From Micromonospora sp. CCTCC AA 2012012 (GTDB lineage: Bacteria; Actinomycetota; Actinomycetes; Mycobacteriales; Micromonosporaceae), in NCBI RefSeq assembly GCF_040499845.1, contig NZ_CP159342.1, positions 5,084,001-5,148,000 on the forward strand: 64,000 bases of DNA. Direction: 5' to 3'. Every line of letters starts with the position of its first letter. Positions within the stretch are counted from its first letter, which is position 1. This document shows, piece by piece, positions 44,281-55,278 of this stretch. The notes beneath the pieces are model-generated. The model was not told the origin of the DNA. It did no database searches and was given only the letters and a program-made list of their open reading frames with translations. The position numbers and the translations under genes are program-made.

Positions 44281-44931
44281 TCAGTCCCGCCCGGGCCGCC
44301 AGGTGACGCCGTGCAGGAGTTGACCGGCACCGAGCCAGGCGACGTTCATCATCCGGGTGGCGGTCTTCTCCGGGTCGGCCTCGGGATGGTCGGCGAGCCA
44401 GTCCGCGAGCGACTCGGTCGCCCCGACCAGCGCGTACGCCACCACCTCCAGGTCGGTGGCGCCGGCCTCGCGCCCCTCGGCGCGCAGCGCGTGGTCGAGC
44501 ATCCCGGCGACCACCTCGACCAGCCGGCCGCGCATGGTGGCCAGTTCCCCGGCGAAGGGCTGCTCGCCCCGGGCCTGGCGGTAGAGCACCGCCCAGCCGT
44601 CCCGGTGCGCGCCGACGAAGCCGAAGAAGGCGCGCAGCCCGCGCCAGAGCCGCTCGTCGGCCGGCAGGTCCGGGGCGGCGGCGCCGGCGATCGCCTCCAT
44701 CATCCGGGTGCCCTCGCGGTGCAGGCAGGCGACGAAGAGTTCCTCCTTCGTCCCGAGGTACGCGTAGACCATGGGTTTGGAGATGCCGGCGTCGTCGGCG
44801 ATCTCGTCCATGCTGGCGGCGTGGAAGCCCCGGCGGGAGAAGACCTTGACGGCCGCGTCGAGCATCTGCTGCTCGCGTACGGCCCGGGGCAGACGCTTGA
44901 AGGTGGGTGTGCTGGACACCCTTGCGAGCAT
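44281..44931 (-). CDS. TetR-family transcription regulator
   Basis: Encodes 216 aa from ATG 44931. The N-terminal helix-turn-helix is AAVKVFSRRGFHAASMDEIA, then AGISKPMVYAYLGTKEELF. The ligand domain contains WRGLRAFFGFVGAHRDGWAVLYRQ. It is divergent from SCP2/acyl-CoA dehydrogenase genes and a 30-bp palindrome sits exactly between them, so it most likely represses both itself and the SCP2 operon and responds to an acyl-CoA or sterol-like ligand. Confidence 0.92.
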   Translation of the reverse strand: MLARVSSTPTFKRLPRAVREQQMLDAAVKVFSRRGFHAASMDEIADDAGISKPMVYAYLGTKEELFVACLHREGTRMMEAIAGAAAPDLPADERLWRGLRAFFGFVGAHRDGWAVLYRQARGEQPFAGELATMRGRLVEVVAGMLDHALRAEGREAGATDLEVVAYALVGATESLADWLADHPEADPEKTATRMMNVAWLGAGQLLHGVTWRPGRD

Positions 44932-44933
44932 AC

Positions 44934-44963
44934 CTACTCGTGCGTAAGGTTACGCCGGAGTAG
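44934..44963. promoter_or_regulatory. 30-bp TetR operator candidate
   Basis: CTACTC-GT-GCGTAA-GG-TTACGC-CG-GAGTAG. The two outer and two inner hexamers are perfect inverted repeats separated by 2-base spacers. It lies 2 bases upstream of the TetR ATG and 32 bases before the SCP2 ATG. The CTACT/AGTAG ends match the palindrome at 41131. Confidence 0.85.
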
Positions 44964-44995
44964 CCAAAGTTGGACCGCCCGAGAGGTGCATCTCC

Positions 44996-45448
44996 ATGAC
45001 TGACTTCGACCCCGCCAACTTCGCCAACCTCGGCCCCAAGGAGTTCGCGCAGCTGGTCAAGTCCACCCCCGATGACAAGATCGCCGAGGTGATGTCCGGC
45101 GACCTGCGCGGCAAGATCCTCAGCGAGGTCTTCACCCGGATGCCCTCGCTGTTCCGGGCCGACCGCGCCGGCACCACCAACGCCGTCATCCACTGGAACA
45201 TCACCGGTCGTCCCGACGGCGGCACCGACACCTACGAGATCGTCATCGAGAACGGCACCTGCACCGTCAACGAGGGCGCGACCCGCGACCCGAAGCTGAG
45301 CCTCACCATGGGCCCGGTGGAGTTCCTGAAGATCGTCTCCGGTGGCGCCAACCCGGTGATGATGTTCATGACCGGCAAGCTGAAGGCCAAGGGCGACCTG
45401 GGCCTCGCCGCCAACATCGCGAACCTGTTCGACATCCCCAAGTCCTGA
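44996..45448 (+). CDS. SCP2 sterol-binding domain protein
   Basis: Encodes 150 aa. The SCP2 fold is seen in FRADRAGTTNAVIHWNITGRP, YEIVIENGTCTVNEGATRDPKLSLTMGPVEFLKIVSG and MFMTGKLKAKGDLGLAANI. Such proteins carry lipids or acyl-CoA. It is followed after 1 base by the acyl-CoA dehydrogenase gene, and both should be controlled by the divergent TetR regulator. Confidence 0.93.
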   Translation: MTDFDPANFANLGPKEFAQLVKSTPDDKIAEVMSGDLRGKILSEVFTRMPSLFRADRAGTTNAVIHWNITGRPDGGTDTYEIVIENGTCTVNEGATRDPKLSLTMGPVEFLKIVSGGANPVMMFMTGKLKAKGDLGLAANIANLFDIPKS

Positions 45449-45449
45449 C

Positions 45450-46664
45450 ATGGCCGAGTTCTCGCTCGACCTGAACGAGGAACAGCGGGATCTGCGCGAC
45501 TGGGTGCACGGCTTCGCCGCCGAGGTCGTGCGCCCGGCCGCGGCCGAGTGGGACGCCCGGGAGGAGACTCCCTGGCCGATCATCCAGGAAGCGGCGAAGG
45601 TCGGCCTCTACGGCTTCGAGTTCCTCGCCACCTGCTGGGCCGACCCCACCGGCCTCTCCCTCCCGATCGCCAGCGAAGAGCTCTTCTGGGGCGACGCCGG
45701 CATCGGGCTGGGCATCTTCGGCACCTCCCTCGCCGTCGCCGCCATCTACGGCGCCGGCACCCCCGACCAGCTCGTCGAGTGGGTGCCGCAGTGCTTCGGC
45801 ACGGTCGACGAGCCGGCCGTCGCGGCGTTCTGCACCACCGAGCCGGAGGCCGGCTCCGACGTCGGGGCGATGCGCACCCGCGCCACCTACGACGAGGCCA
45901 CCGACGAGTGGGTGCTGCGCGGCCAGAAGGCGTACGCCACCAACGGCGGGATCGCCGGCGTGCACGTGGTGACCGCCTCGGTCGAGCCCGAGCTGGGCTC
46001 GCGGGGGCAGGCCGCGTTCGTCGTACCGCCGGGGACGCCGGGGCTCCACGCGACCCGCAAGCTGCGCAAGCTCGGGCTGCGCGCGTCGCACACCGCCGAC
46101 GTCTTCCTCGACGACGTACGGGTGCCCGGGCGCTGCCTGCTCGGCGGCAAGGAAGCACTGGACGAGCGGTTGGCGCGGGCCCGCTCCGGGCAGCGGGCCT
46201 CCGGCCAGGCGGCGATGCGGACCTTCGAACTGTCCCGGCCGACCGTCGGCGCACAGGCCCTCGGCGTGGCCCGCGCGGCCTACGAGTACGCCCTGGACTA
46301 CGCGAAGGAGCGGGTCCAGTTCGGCCGGCCGATCATCGAGAACCAGGCGGTCGCGTTCGCCCTGGCGGACATGAGGATGGAGATCGACGCGGCCCGGCTG
46401 CTGGTCTGGCGGGCCTCCTGGATGGGGCGCAACAACCGCCCCTTCACCGCCGGCGAGGGCTCGATGTCCAAGCTCAAGGCCGGCGAGGTGGCCGTCTCCG
46501 TCACCGACCGGGCGGTGCAGCTGCTCGGCGGCGCGGGTTTCCTCCGCGACCACCCGGTCGAGCGCTGGTACCGGGACGCGAAGATCTACACCATCTTCGA
46601 GGGCACCTCCGAGATCCAGCGACTGGTCATCTCCCGCGCCATCTCCGGGATGCAGATCCGCTGA
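45450..46664 (+). CDS. Acyl-CoA dehydrogenase
   Basis: Encodes 404 aa. FCTTEPEAGSDVGAM binds FAD and substrate, ATNGGIAGVHVV and FGRPIIENQAVAFALADM are family motifs, and the catalytic Glu lies in YTIFEGTSEIQRL. It introduces the 2,3 double bond into acyl-CoA. It is the second gene of the SCP2 operon and ends at a clear terminator. The chain-length range cannot be told. Confidence 0.94.
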   Translation: MAEFSLDLNEEQRDLRDWVHGFAAEVVRPAAAEWDAREETPWPIIQEAAKVGLYGFEFLATCWADPTGLSLPIASEELFWGDAGIGLGIFGTSLAVAAIYGAGTPDQLVEWVPQCFGTVDEPAVAAFCTTEPEAGSDVGAMRTRATYDEATDEWVLRGQKAYATNGGIAGVHVVTASVEPELGSRGQAAFVVPPGTPGLHATRKLRKLGLRASHTADVFLDDVRVPGRCLLGGKEALDERLARARSGQRASGQAAMRTFELSRPTVGAQALGVARAAYEYALDYAKERVQFGRPIIENQAVAFALADMRMEIDAARLLVWRASWMGRNNRPFTAGEGSMSKLKAGEVAVSVTDRAVQLLGGAGFLRDHPVERWYRDAKIYTIFEGTSEIQRLVISRAISGMQIR

Positions 46665-46675
46665 CCGCGACCCAC

Positions 46676-46707
46676 GGGTGACGCCGCCGAACCGGGCGGC
46701 GTCACCC
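46676..46707 (+). terminator. Terminator after acyl-CoA dehydrogenase
   Basis: GGGTGACGCCGCC pairs with GGCGGCGTCACCC (13 bp) around a 6-base loop, 12 bases after the stop. The remaining gap to 46868 holds no gene. Confidence 0.8.
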
Positions 46708-46868
46708 TCCGTCCCGACCAGGACGACCGATGATGTACGGCGAGTGAGCTGCGACAACGCCGACTGGGCCGGCAGCCGCCGCGGGTGCATGATCGTGAGA
46801 CACGCTCGCGTGACAGGGCTCCCCCGAGGGCCCTTCCGGGTTCGGTTCGCAAGAAGGAGGGCCGCGGC

Positions 46869-48434
46869 TTGGACCTGCCGTTCGTCGTCGCCACGCTGAC
46901 CCGTCGCGGCCTGCTCACCCCGGGCCGACCGATCCGGGTCGCCTCCCAGCTCGGCGCGCTGCGCAAGTGGGGCTGGAGCCTCGCCGGTGAGCTGCGCCAG
47001 GCCGCCGCCCGCGACCCCGGCCGGACCGCCGTCATCGACGAGCAGGGCGTCGGACTGACCTATCAGGAGCTGCTGGACCGGGCCGAACGCCTGGCCCGGT
47101 CGATGCGGGCCGGGCTCGGCGTGCAGAGCGGGGACCGGGTCGGCGTGCTCTGCCGCAACCACCACGGGCTGATCGAGGCGGTCGTCGCGGCGATGCTGCT
47201 CGGCGCGGACGCCGTCCTGGTCAACACCGGCCTCTCCGCCGCGCAGCTCGCCACCGTCGCCGAGGAACAGTCGCTGCGGGTGCTGGTGCACGACGCCGAG
47301 TTCGCCGAACGGGTGCTCGGCCTCCCCGCCGACGTGCAGCGGGTCGACGAGCGGGTCCACGAGGAGCTGATCGCCGGGGCGCTCCCTGGTGACCAGCTCA
47401 AGCCGCCGGAGCGGGACGGCCGGACCATCGTGCTCACCTCCGGCACGACCGGCACGCCGAAGGGCGCCCGCCGCCCCACCCCGCACAGCTTCGGTCCGCT
47501 CGTCTCGATCATCGACCGGATCCCGCTGCACGCCCGGGACCTCGTGATGATCGCCGCCCCGCTCTTCCACACCTGGGGGTACGCGGCCCTCCAGGTGGCC
47601 TTCGCGCTGCGCGCCACGATCGTGCTGCACCGCCGTTTCGACCCGGCCGCCACGGTGGCCGCGCTGGCCGCCCAGCCGTGCGACGCGCTCTTCGCCGTAC
47701 CGGTGATGCTGCAACGGCTGCTGGAGGTGCCGCCGCCCACGCCCCGGCCGCCGCTGAAGGTGGTCGCGGTCAGCGGCTCCGCGCTGCCGGGCGGGCTGGC
47801 CCCGCGGTTCATGGACGTCTACGGCGACGTCCTCTACAACCTCTACGGCTCGACCGAGGTCTCCTGGGCGTCCATCGCCGGGCCGGCGGAGCTGCGGGCG
47901 GCGCCCACCACGGCCGGCCGGCCACCGCACGGCACCCGGCTGCGGATCCTCGACGACACCGGCCAGCCGGTCCCCGAGGGACGGGTCGGGCGGATCTTCG
48001 TGGGCAACGAGATGCTCTTCGAGGGGTACACCTCGGGGGATCGGCGGGAGACCCACGACGGCCTGCTGGACACCGGCGACCTGGGCCGGGTCAACGCCGA
48101 CGGCCTGCTCTTCGTGGACGGCCGGGCCGACGACATGATCGTCTCCGGCGGCGAGAACGTCTTCCCCTCGGAGGTGGAGGACCTGCTCACCCGCCTGCCG
48201 CAGGTCCGCGAGGCCGCGGTGATCGGGGTCCCCGACCCGGAGTACGGCCAGCGGCTCGCCGCCTTCCTCGGCCTGCACCCGGGTGAGACACTCGACCCGG
48301 AGGCGGTCCGCGAGTACGTCCGGCACTACCTGGCCCGCTTCTCCGTGCCACGCGACGTGATCTTCGTGAAGTACCTGCCGCGCAACGCCACCGGCAAGGT
48401 GCTCAGCCGGGAACTGCGCCGCTACTACGGCTGA
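46869..48434 (+). CDS. AMP-dependent acyl-CoA synthetase
   Basis: Encodes 521 aa. The start is TTG 46869 with AGGAGG 8 bases upstream; an upstream ATG lacks one. Adenylation motifs are complete: VLTSGTTGTPKGARR (P-loop), APLFHTWGY, YNLYGSTEVSW, GLLDTGDLG and DDMIVSGGENVFPSEVE, with the final catalytic Lys in LPRNATGKVLSR. It would activate fatty or carboxylic acids as acyl-CoA, feeding the dehydrogenase upstream. It is separate from that operon by a terminator. Confidence 0.93.
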   Translation: MDLPFVVATLTRRGLLTPGRPIRVASQLGALRKWGWSLAGELRQAAARDPGRTAVIDEQGVGLTYQELLDRAERLARSMRAGLGVQSGDRVGVLCRNHHGLIEAVVAAMLLGADAVLVNTGLSAAQLATVAEEQSLRVLVHDAEFAERVLGLPADVQRVDERVHEELIAGALPGDQLKPPERDGRTIVLTSGTTGTPKGARRPTPHSFGPLVSIIDRIPLHARDLVMIAAPLFHTWGYAALQVAFALRATIVLHRRFDPAATVAALAAQPCDALFAVPVMLQRLLEVPPPTPRPPLKVVAVSGSALPGGLAPRFMDVYGDVLYNLYGSTEVSWASIAGPAELRAAPTTAGRPPHGTRLRILDDTGQPVPEGRVGRIFVGNEMLFEGYTSGDRRETHDGLLDTGDLGRVNADGLLFVDGRADDMIVSGGENVFPSEVEDLLTRLPQVREAAVIGVPDPEYGQRLAAFLGLHPGETLDPEAVREYVRHYLARFSVPRDVIFVKYLPRNATGKVLSRELRRYYG

Positions 48435-48533
48435 TCGGTCGAGCCCACTGGGGACGGACGGCCCACCCGGGCCGGTGGTACGTTTCCCTCGCGCCGGTTC
48501 CGGCAGGCCCGCTTCACCTCCAGGAGCTGTTCG

Positions 48534-50060
48534 ATGTTCCGACTCCGGCGGCGCACCGCTCTCGGCCTGCTCGCCGGCGGTGTCTCCGCCGCCGCGCTCG
48601 GCCTGGAACCCGTCCTCGACGGTCCGCCACCCACCCGCACCCTCAGCCACCTCGACCTGCCCCCGGTGCGGGCGGAGAACCGGGCCGCCGGCGAGCCCTG
48701 GTGGCCGCCGCGGGACCCGCGCCGCGACGCCGACGACCAGCACCGGCAGATCCAGGGGTACGCCTCGACGACCACCGTCGCCCCCGGCGAGTCCGTCGAC
48801 TTCCACGTCGCCGTCAACCCCGCCGGCCGGTACCGGATCTCCCTGCACCGCCTCGGCTGGTACGGCGGCGCCGGCGCCCGCACCGTGCTCACCAGCCCCG
48901 AGTTCGACGGGACGCCGCAGCCCGTACCGGCCACCGACCCCGCCACCGGCACCATCGCCTGCCGCTGGCCGGTGTCCTGGACGGTCCGGATCCCCGACGG
49001 GTGGACCTCCGGCCTCTACCAGGCGGTCTTCACCTCGGCCGACGGCTGGCGCGCCTGCACCCCCTTCGTGGTGCGGGACGACCGGCGGACCGCCGCGCTC
49101 TGCGTGATCCTGCCCGTCACCACCTGGCAGGCGTACAACCAGTGGCCGCTGGACGGGCGGACCGGCAAGAGCCTCTACAACGGCTTCGGACCGACCGGCC
49201 GCCGTGACCCGAACCTGCGCGCCCGGGAGGTCTCCTTCGACCGGCCGTACGCCGACGACGGCATCCCGATCCAGCTCACCCGCGACCACGACGCCGTCCA
49301 GTGGCTGGAGCGCAAGGACTACGACGTCAGCTACGCCACCAGCTTCGACCTGCACTCCGGCCGGATCGACCCGACCCGGCACGCCGCCCTCGTCTTCGCC
49401 GGGCACGACGAGTACTGGTCGGTGGGGATGCGCCGGGCCGCGGAACGCGCGGTGGCGGCCGGGCGCAGCCTGGTCTTCCTGGGCGCGAACAGCGTCTACT
49501 GGCACGTCCGGCTCCGTCCCGGCGCGGACGGCCGGCCCGAACGCGTGGTGGCCTGCGCCAAGACCACCCCGGACCCGGGGCTGGACGCCGACGGGCCGAC
49601 GGTCAAGTGGCGCAGCCTCGGCCAGCCCGAGCAGGAGCTGATCGGCGTGCAGTACAACGGCATCGTCGGCAGCCCGTGCCCACTGGTGGTCCGGGGCGCG
49701 GGCCACTGGTTCTGGGCGGGCACCGGAGTGCGCGACGACGACCGGATCCCCGGGGTGGTCGGCGGCGAGGCCGACGGTCTCAGCCCCGACCTGCCCCACC
49801 CGACCGCCACCACCGCCACCCTGCTCAGCGCGTCGCCGTACCGGACCCGCGAGGGCGCACCGCTGGTGCAGAACACCTACCTGTACGAGACGCCGCAGGG
49901 CGGGGTGGTCTTCGCCAGCGGCACGCTGAACTGGACGATGGCGCTGAACCGCCCCGGGCACCGGGACGAGCGGATCGAACGCGCCACCGCCAACCTGCTC
50001 GACCGGATCACCGGCGGGACCCGTCGACCGGCGCAGCCCGACACCCCGGCCCAGGGCTGA
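48534..50060 (+). CDS. Secreted N,N-dimethylformamidase-like domain protein
   Basis: Encodes 508 aa. The N-terminus RLRRRTALGLLAGG, then VSAAALG, is a twin-arginine export signal, so the protein is folded before export. The main region matches the large-subunit C-terminal domain of N,N-dimethylformamidase (LHRLGWYGGAGAR, LPVTTWQAYNQW, AGHDEYWSVGMR, NSVYWHVRL). In many actinomycetes such exoproteins carry this domain without the small subunit; the real substrate is unknown. Complete length for a single-domain member. Confidence 0.82.
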   Translation: MFRLRRRTALGLLAGGVSAAALGLEPVLDGPPPTRTLSHLDLPPVRAENRAAGEPWWPPRDPRRDADDQHRQIQGYASTTTVAPGESVDFHVAVNPAGRYRISLHRLGWYGGAGARTVLTSPEFDGTPQPVPATDPATGTIACRWPVSWTVRIPDGWTSGLYQAVFTSADGWRACTPFVVRDDRRTAALCVILPVTTWQAYNQWPLDGRTGKSLYNGFGPTGRRDPNLRAREVSFDRPYADDGIPIQLTRDHDAVQWLERKDYDVSYATSFDLHSGRIDPTRHAALVFAGHDEYWSVGMRRAAERAVAAGRSLVFLGANSVYWHVRLRPGADGRPERVVACAKTTPDPGLDADGPTVKWRSLGQPEQELIGVQYNGIVGSPCPLVVRGAGHWFWAGTGVRDDDRIPGVVGGEADGLSPDLPHPTATTATLLSASPYRTREGAPLVQNTYLYETPQGGVVFASGTLNWTMALNRPGHRDERIERATANLLDRITGGTRRPAQPDTPAQG

Positions 50061-50160
50061 CGGATCCCGGCGCTTTCCGGCACCCCGACTCAAGGGTCCC
50101 GGGTGCTGCCTGACAGACCGGCTCGCGGATCCCGGATGCTGCGCGGCACCCCGGCTCGGG

Positions 50161-50275
50161 GGTGACGGGGCGCCCGGCTCGGGGGTGACGTGGCGCCCGG
50201 CTCGGGGGTGACGTGGCGCCCGGCTCGGGGGTGACGGGGCGCCCGGCCAGAGGGTGACGGGGCGCCCGGCTCGGG
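50161..50275. repeat. 23-bp tandem repeat, five copies
   Basis: The unit GGTGACGTGGCGCCCGGCTC, then GGG, recurs with exact 23-base phase (starts at 50161, 50184, 50207, 50230 and 50253) with few changes. It lies between the stops of the converging dimethylformamidase-like and purD genes. The rest of 50061-50293 is GC-rich with no gene. Confidence 0.9.
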
Positions 50276-50293
50276 CCGGGCGACCCGGTCCGG

Positions 50294-51544
50294 TCAGTCG
50301 GGGATCGTGACGGTGCCGTCGATCGCGGCGGCGGCGATGTCGGTGCGGTGGTGCGAACCGGCCAGGTCGATGCCGCGTACCAGGGCGTAGGCGGCGTCCC
50401 GCGCGGCGGCCAGGTCGGGGCCGGTGGCCGTACCGCAGAGGACCCGGCCCCCGGCGGAGACCAGCGCGCCGTCGGACGCCCGGCGGGCGGTGCCGGCGTG
50501 GATGACCCCCGCGCGCTCCGCGCCGGTGATCACGTCGCCGGTCCGCGGCGCGGCCGGGTAGCCCTCGGCGGCGACCACGACGGTGACCGCCGCGCCGTCC
50601 CGCCAGCGCAGCGGCGGGTGCGCGCCCAGCGTGCCGGTGGCGGCGGCGTGCAGCAGCCCGGCCAGCGGCGTCTCCAGCAGGGCCAGCACCACCTGGGTCT
50701 CCGGGTCGCCGAAGCGGGCGTTGAACTCGATCACCCGGGGGCCGGCGGGCGTGATCGCCAGCCCGACGTAGAGCAGGCCGGCGAACGGGGTGCCCCGACG
50801 ACGCATCTCGGCCAGGGTCGGGTGCACGACGTCGCGCATGACCTCGTCGACCAGCCCGGGCGGCGCCCACGGCAGCGGCGCGTACGCCCCCATGCCGCCG
50901 GTGTTCGGGCCGGTGTCGCCGTCGCCGACCCGCTTGAAGTCCTGCGCGGGCAGCAGCGGCAGCGCGGCCTCGCCGTCGGTGACCACGAAGAGGGAGACCT
51001 CGGGACCGGACAGGTATTCCTCGATCACCACCCGGCCGCACTCCCGCGCGTGCTCCTCGGCGATCCTGCGGTCGTCGGTCACCACGACGCCCTTGCCGGC
51101 GGCCAGCCCGTCGTTCTTCACCACGTACGGCGCACCGAACTCGTCCAGCGCCCGGCCGACGCTCTCGTCGTCGGCGCAGGTGAACGCGCGGGCGGTGGGC
51201 ACCCCGGCGGCGGTCATCACGTCCTTGGCGAACGTCTTCGAGCCCTCCAGGCGGGCCGCCTCGGCGGACGGGCCGAACGCCGGGATCCCCTTGGCACGTA
51301 CCGCGTCGGCGACCCCCGCGACCAGCGGTGCCTCCGGCCCGATCACCACCAGGTCGGCACCGACCTCCACGGCCAGCGCCGCCACCGCCGACGGGTCGGT
51401 CGCGTTCACCTCCCGCAGCTCGGCGACGGCGGCGACGCCGGGGTTGCCCGGTGCCGCAATCAGTGCCTCAACGGACGGATCCCCAACGAGGCCCAACGCG
51501 AGCGCATGCTCCCGCCCGCCACCCCCCACAAGAAGTACGCGCAC
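50294..51544 (-). CDS. purD: Phosphoribosylamine-glycine ligase (GAR synthetase)
   Basis: Encodes 416 aa. ATP-grasp enzyme for the second step of purine synthesis. Motifs: LLVGGGGREHALAL at the N-terminus, VVIGPEAPLVAGVADA, VKNDGLAAGKGVVV, and the family pattern RFGDPETQ with TGPNTGGMGAYAP. The start is GTG 51544. The length is typical. It is monocistronic and is preceded by copy 2 of the palindromic repeat. Confidence 0.96.
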   Translation of the reverse strand: MRVLLVGGGGREHALALGLVGDPSVEALIAAPGNPGVAAVAELREVNATDPSAVAALAVEVGADLVVIGPEAPLVAGVADAVRAKGIPAFGPSAEAARLEGSKTFAKDVMTAAGVPTARAFTCADDESVGRALDEFGAPYVVKNDGLAAGKGVVVTDDRRIAEEHARECGRVVIEEYLSGPEVSLFVVTDGEAALPLLPAQDFKRVGDGDTGPNTGGMGAYAPLPWAPPGLVDEVMRDVVHPTLAEMRRRGTPFAGLLYVGLAITPAGPRVIEFNARFGDPETQVVLALLETPLAGLLHAAATGTLGAHPPLRWRDGAAVTVVVAAEGYPAAPRTGDVITGAERAGVIHAGTARRASDGALVSAGGRVLCGTATGPDLAAARDAAYALVRGIDLAGSHHRTDIAAAAIDGTVTIPD

Positions 51545-51578
51545 GACCCCGCATCCTACCGACCCCTCCCCCCACCCC

Positions 51579-51638
51579 GTTGATCATGAAGTTTGCGTCT
51601 CAAATTCGGGACCGGGTGACCAGAACTTCATGATCGAC
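51579..51638. repeat. Palindromic intergenic repeat, copy 2
   Basis: GTTGATCATGAAGTTTGCG, then TC, faces AACTTCATGATCGAC: 15 bp can pair, with one G-T, across a 28-base loop. The right arm is partly decayed. It lies upstream of purD and downstream of the DUF559-like gene. Confidence 0.7.
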
Positions 51639-51677
51639 GGCGCGACGGTCGGCGGCAGGTGGGCAGGTGGGGGGGGG

Positions 51678-52598
51678 TTAGTGGGGGCGGAGGGCGGAAT
51701 GGACGGCTGCGGGGATGTAGTCGGGGCGGAGGGTGTCGGACCAGGTGAAGCGGAGGACCCGCCAACCGGCGTTGACCAGGCGGTTCTGCCTGATCCGGTC
51801 CTCGAAGAGGGCCGCGGGGGTTCGGTGCGGGGCTCGGCCGTCGGCCTCGGCGATCAGCCGGGCGGACCGCCAGCCCAGGTCACCGACACCGAGCAGGTAG
51901 CCGTCGTCGTCACGTACCTCCAGCTGCAGCACGTCCGGAGGGACACCTCCGTCGACGCACCGCAGGCGAGTCCGCGTCTCCAGCGGTGACTGGGCCCGCC
52001 CGTCGGCCTCTGCCAGGAACCGGCGCGCCGCGACAGCACCTCGGCGCCCCGTGATCAGTGCGGGAATGGCGGCCAGGTCGTCATCGGTGACCAGCCGCCG
52101 GTTCACCGCCGAGTCGACCACACACACCGCCGGGTAGCGGTCGACCCGGAGGATGACGTCCGCGACGGTCCGGAGTGGGGTGGTGGCCGGGATCCCGGCG
52201 AGCGTGCAGAGGTCCCGTGACCGGTCGAGGGTGAGTTGGTGCACCACCAGTTCTCCCGTGCGGCGCTGGGGACGCGGCCGGTCCACCGGCACCGAGACAT
52301 GGATGGCGGAGCCCACCCGGAGACCGCCGATTCCGTGCAGCTCCGCAGCCGTGTCGAGGACGGCCACCGCTCCTGGACCGAGACTCGCCACCGCGGCCCG
52401 GATCCGCGCCCGGCGCAGTGCGACGGCGTCCACCTCGGCCGCCGGCACGAACCGGCCCCGCGCCACCCTTGTCCAGCGTCCGGAGCGGACTAGATGCCGT
52501 ATCTGGTCCCGGCTGAACCCCACCGACAGCGCCTGCGCCGCGCTGACCACCCCGTCCCGCCGCGCAGTGAACCCACCCACCGGATCGAACTCCGTCAC
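51678..52598 (-). CDS. AbiEi/DUF559-like protein
   Basis: Encodes 306 aa from GTG 52598; a TTG at 52694 would add 32 Gly/Arg-rich residues and overlap the palindrome. The N-terminal winged helix-like part (RDGVVSAAQALSVGFSRDQI, then VRSGRWTRVARG) resembles the AbiEi antitoxin N-terminal domain. The C-terminal 100 residues (ARLIAEADGRAPHRTPAALFEDRIRQNRL, WRVLRFTWSDTL) match the restriction-endonuclease-like DUF559/Vsr-type fold. It is common in actinomycetes as a single gene; a nuclease or regulatory role is uncertain. Confidence 0.8.
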   Translation of the reverse strand: MTEFDPVGGFTARRDGVVSAAQALSVGFSRDQIRHLVRSGRWTRVARGRFVPAAEVDAVALRRARIRAAVASLGPGAVAVLDTAAELHGIGGLRVGSAIHVSVPVDRPRPQRRTGELVVHQLTLDRSRDLCTLAGIPATTPLRTVADVILRVDRYPAVCVVDSAVNRRLVTDDDLAAIPALITGRRGAVAARRFLAEADGRAQSPLETRTRLRCVDGGVPPDVLQLEVRDDDGYLLGVGDLGWRSARLIAEADGRAPHRTPAALFEDRIRQNRLVNAGWRVLRFTWSDTLRPDYIPAAVHSALRPH

Positions 52599-52684
52599 CC
52601 ACCCAGCCTGCCCACCCCACCCACCCCTCCACCGCCCCTGTGGACAACCCCCTCCCCTCCTGTGGAAAACCCCGCCCCCATCCG

Positions 52685-52746
52685 CGTTGATCAAGAAGTT
52701 TGCGTCAGAACCGCAGCGATTCCTGACGCAAACTTCTTGATCAACG
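52685..52746. repeat. Palindromic intergenic repeat, copy 3 (perfect)
   Basis: CGTTGATCAAGAAGTTTGCG, then TCAG, pairs perfectly with its complement across a 14-base loop: a 24-bp stem. It lies between the start of the DUF559-like gene and the purA stop. Confidence 0.9.
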
Positions 52747-52790
52747 AGGCGGGAGCGGGGCGGGGAGAGTGGGGGTGGCGCGGGCAGGGG

Positions 52791-55201
<2,411 letters not shown>

Positions 55202-55278
55202 CCTCCGTCGATCCCCGGGCCGGTCGCGGGTCGCACCGGACGGCCTATCCTCGGCGGGAGGAATGGGGAGGAACCGTG

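Noticed and set aside
50161..50275. Possible CRISPR array
   Set aside because: The repeats are directly abutting with no spacers and no cas genes are near.
45366..51041. A very long antisense open frame (about 1,890 codons) on the minus strand
   Set aside because: It runs opposite to the SCP2, dehydrogenase, ligase and exoprotein genes and into purD in the wrong frame. Its product is Arg/Gly/His-rich without domains, the usual mirror of high-GC codon bias.
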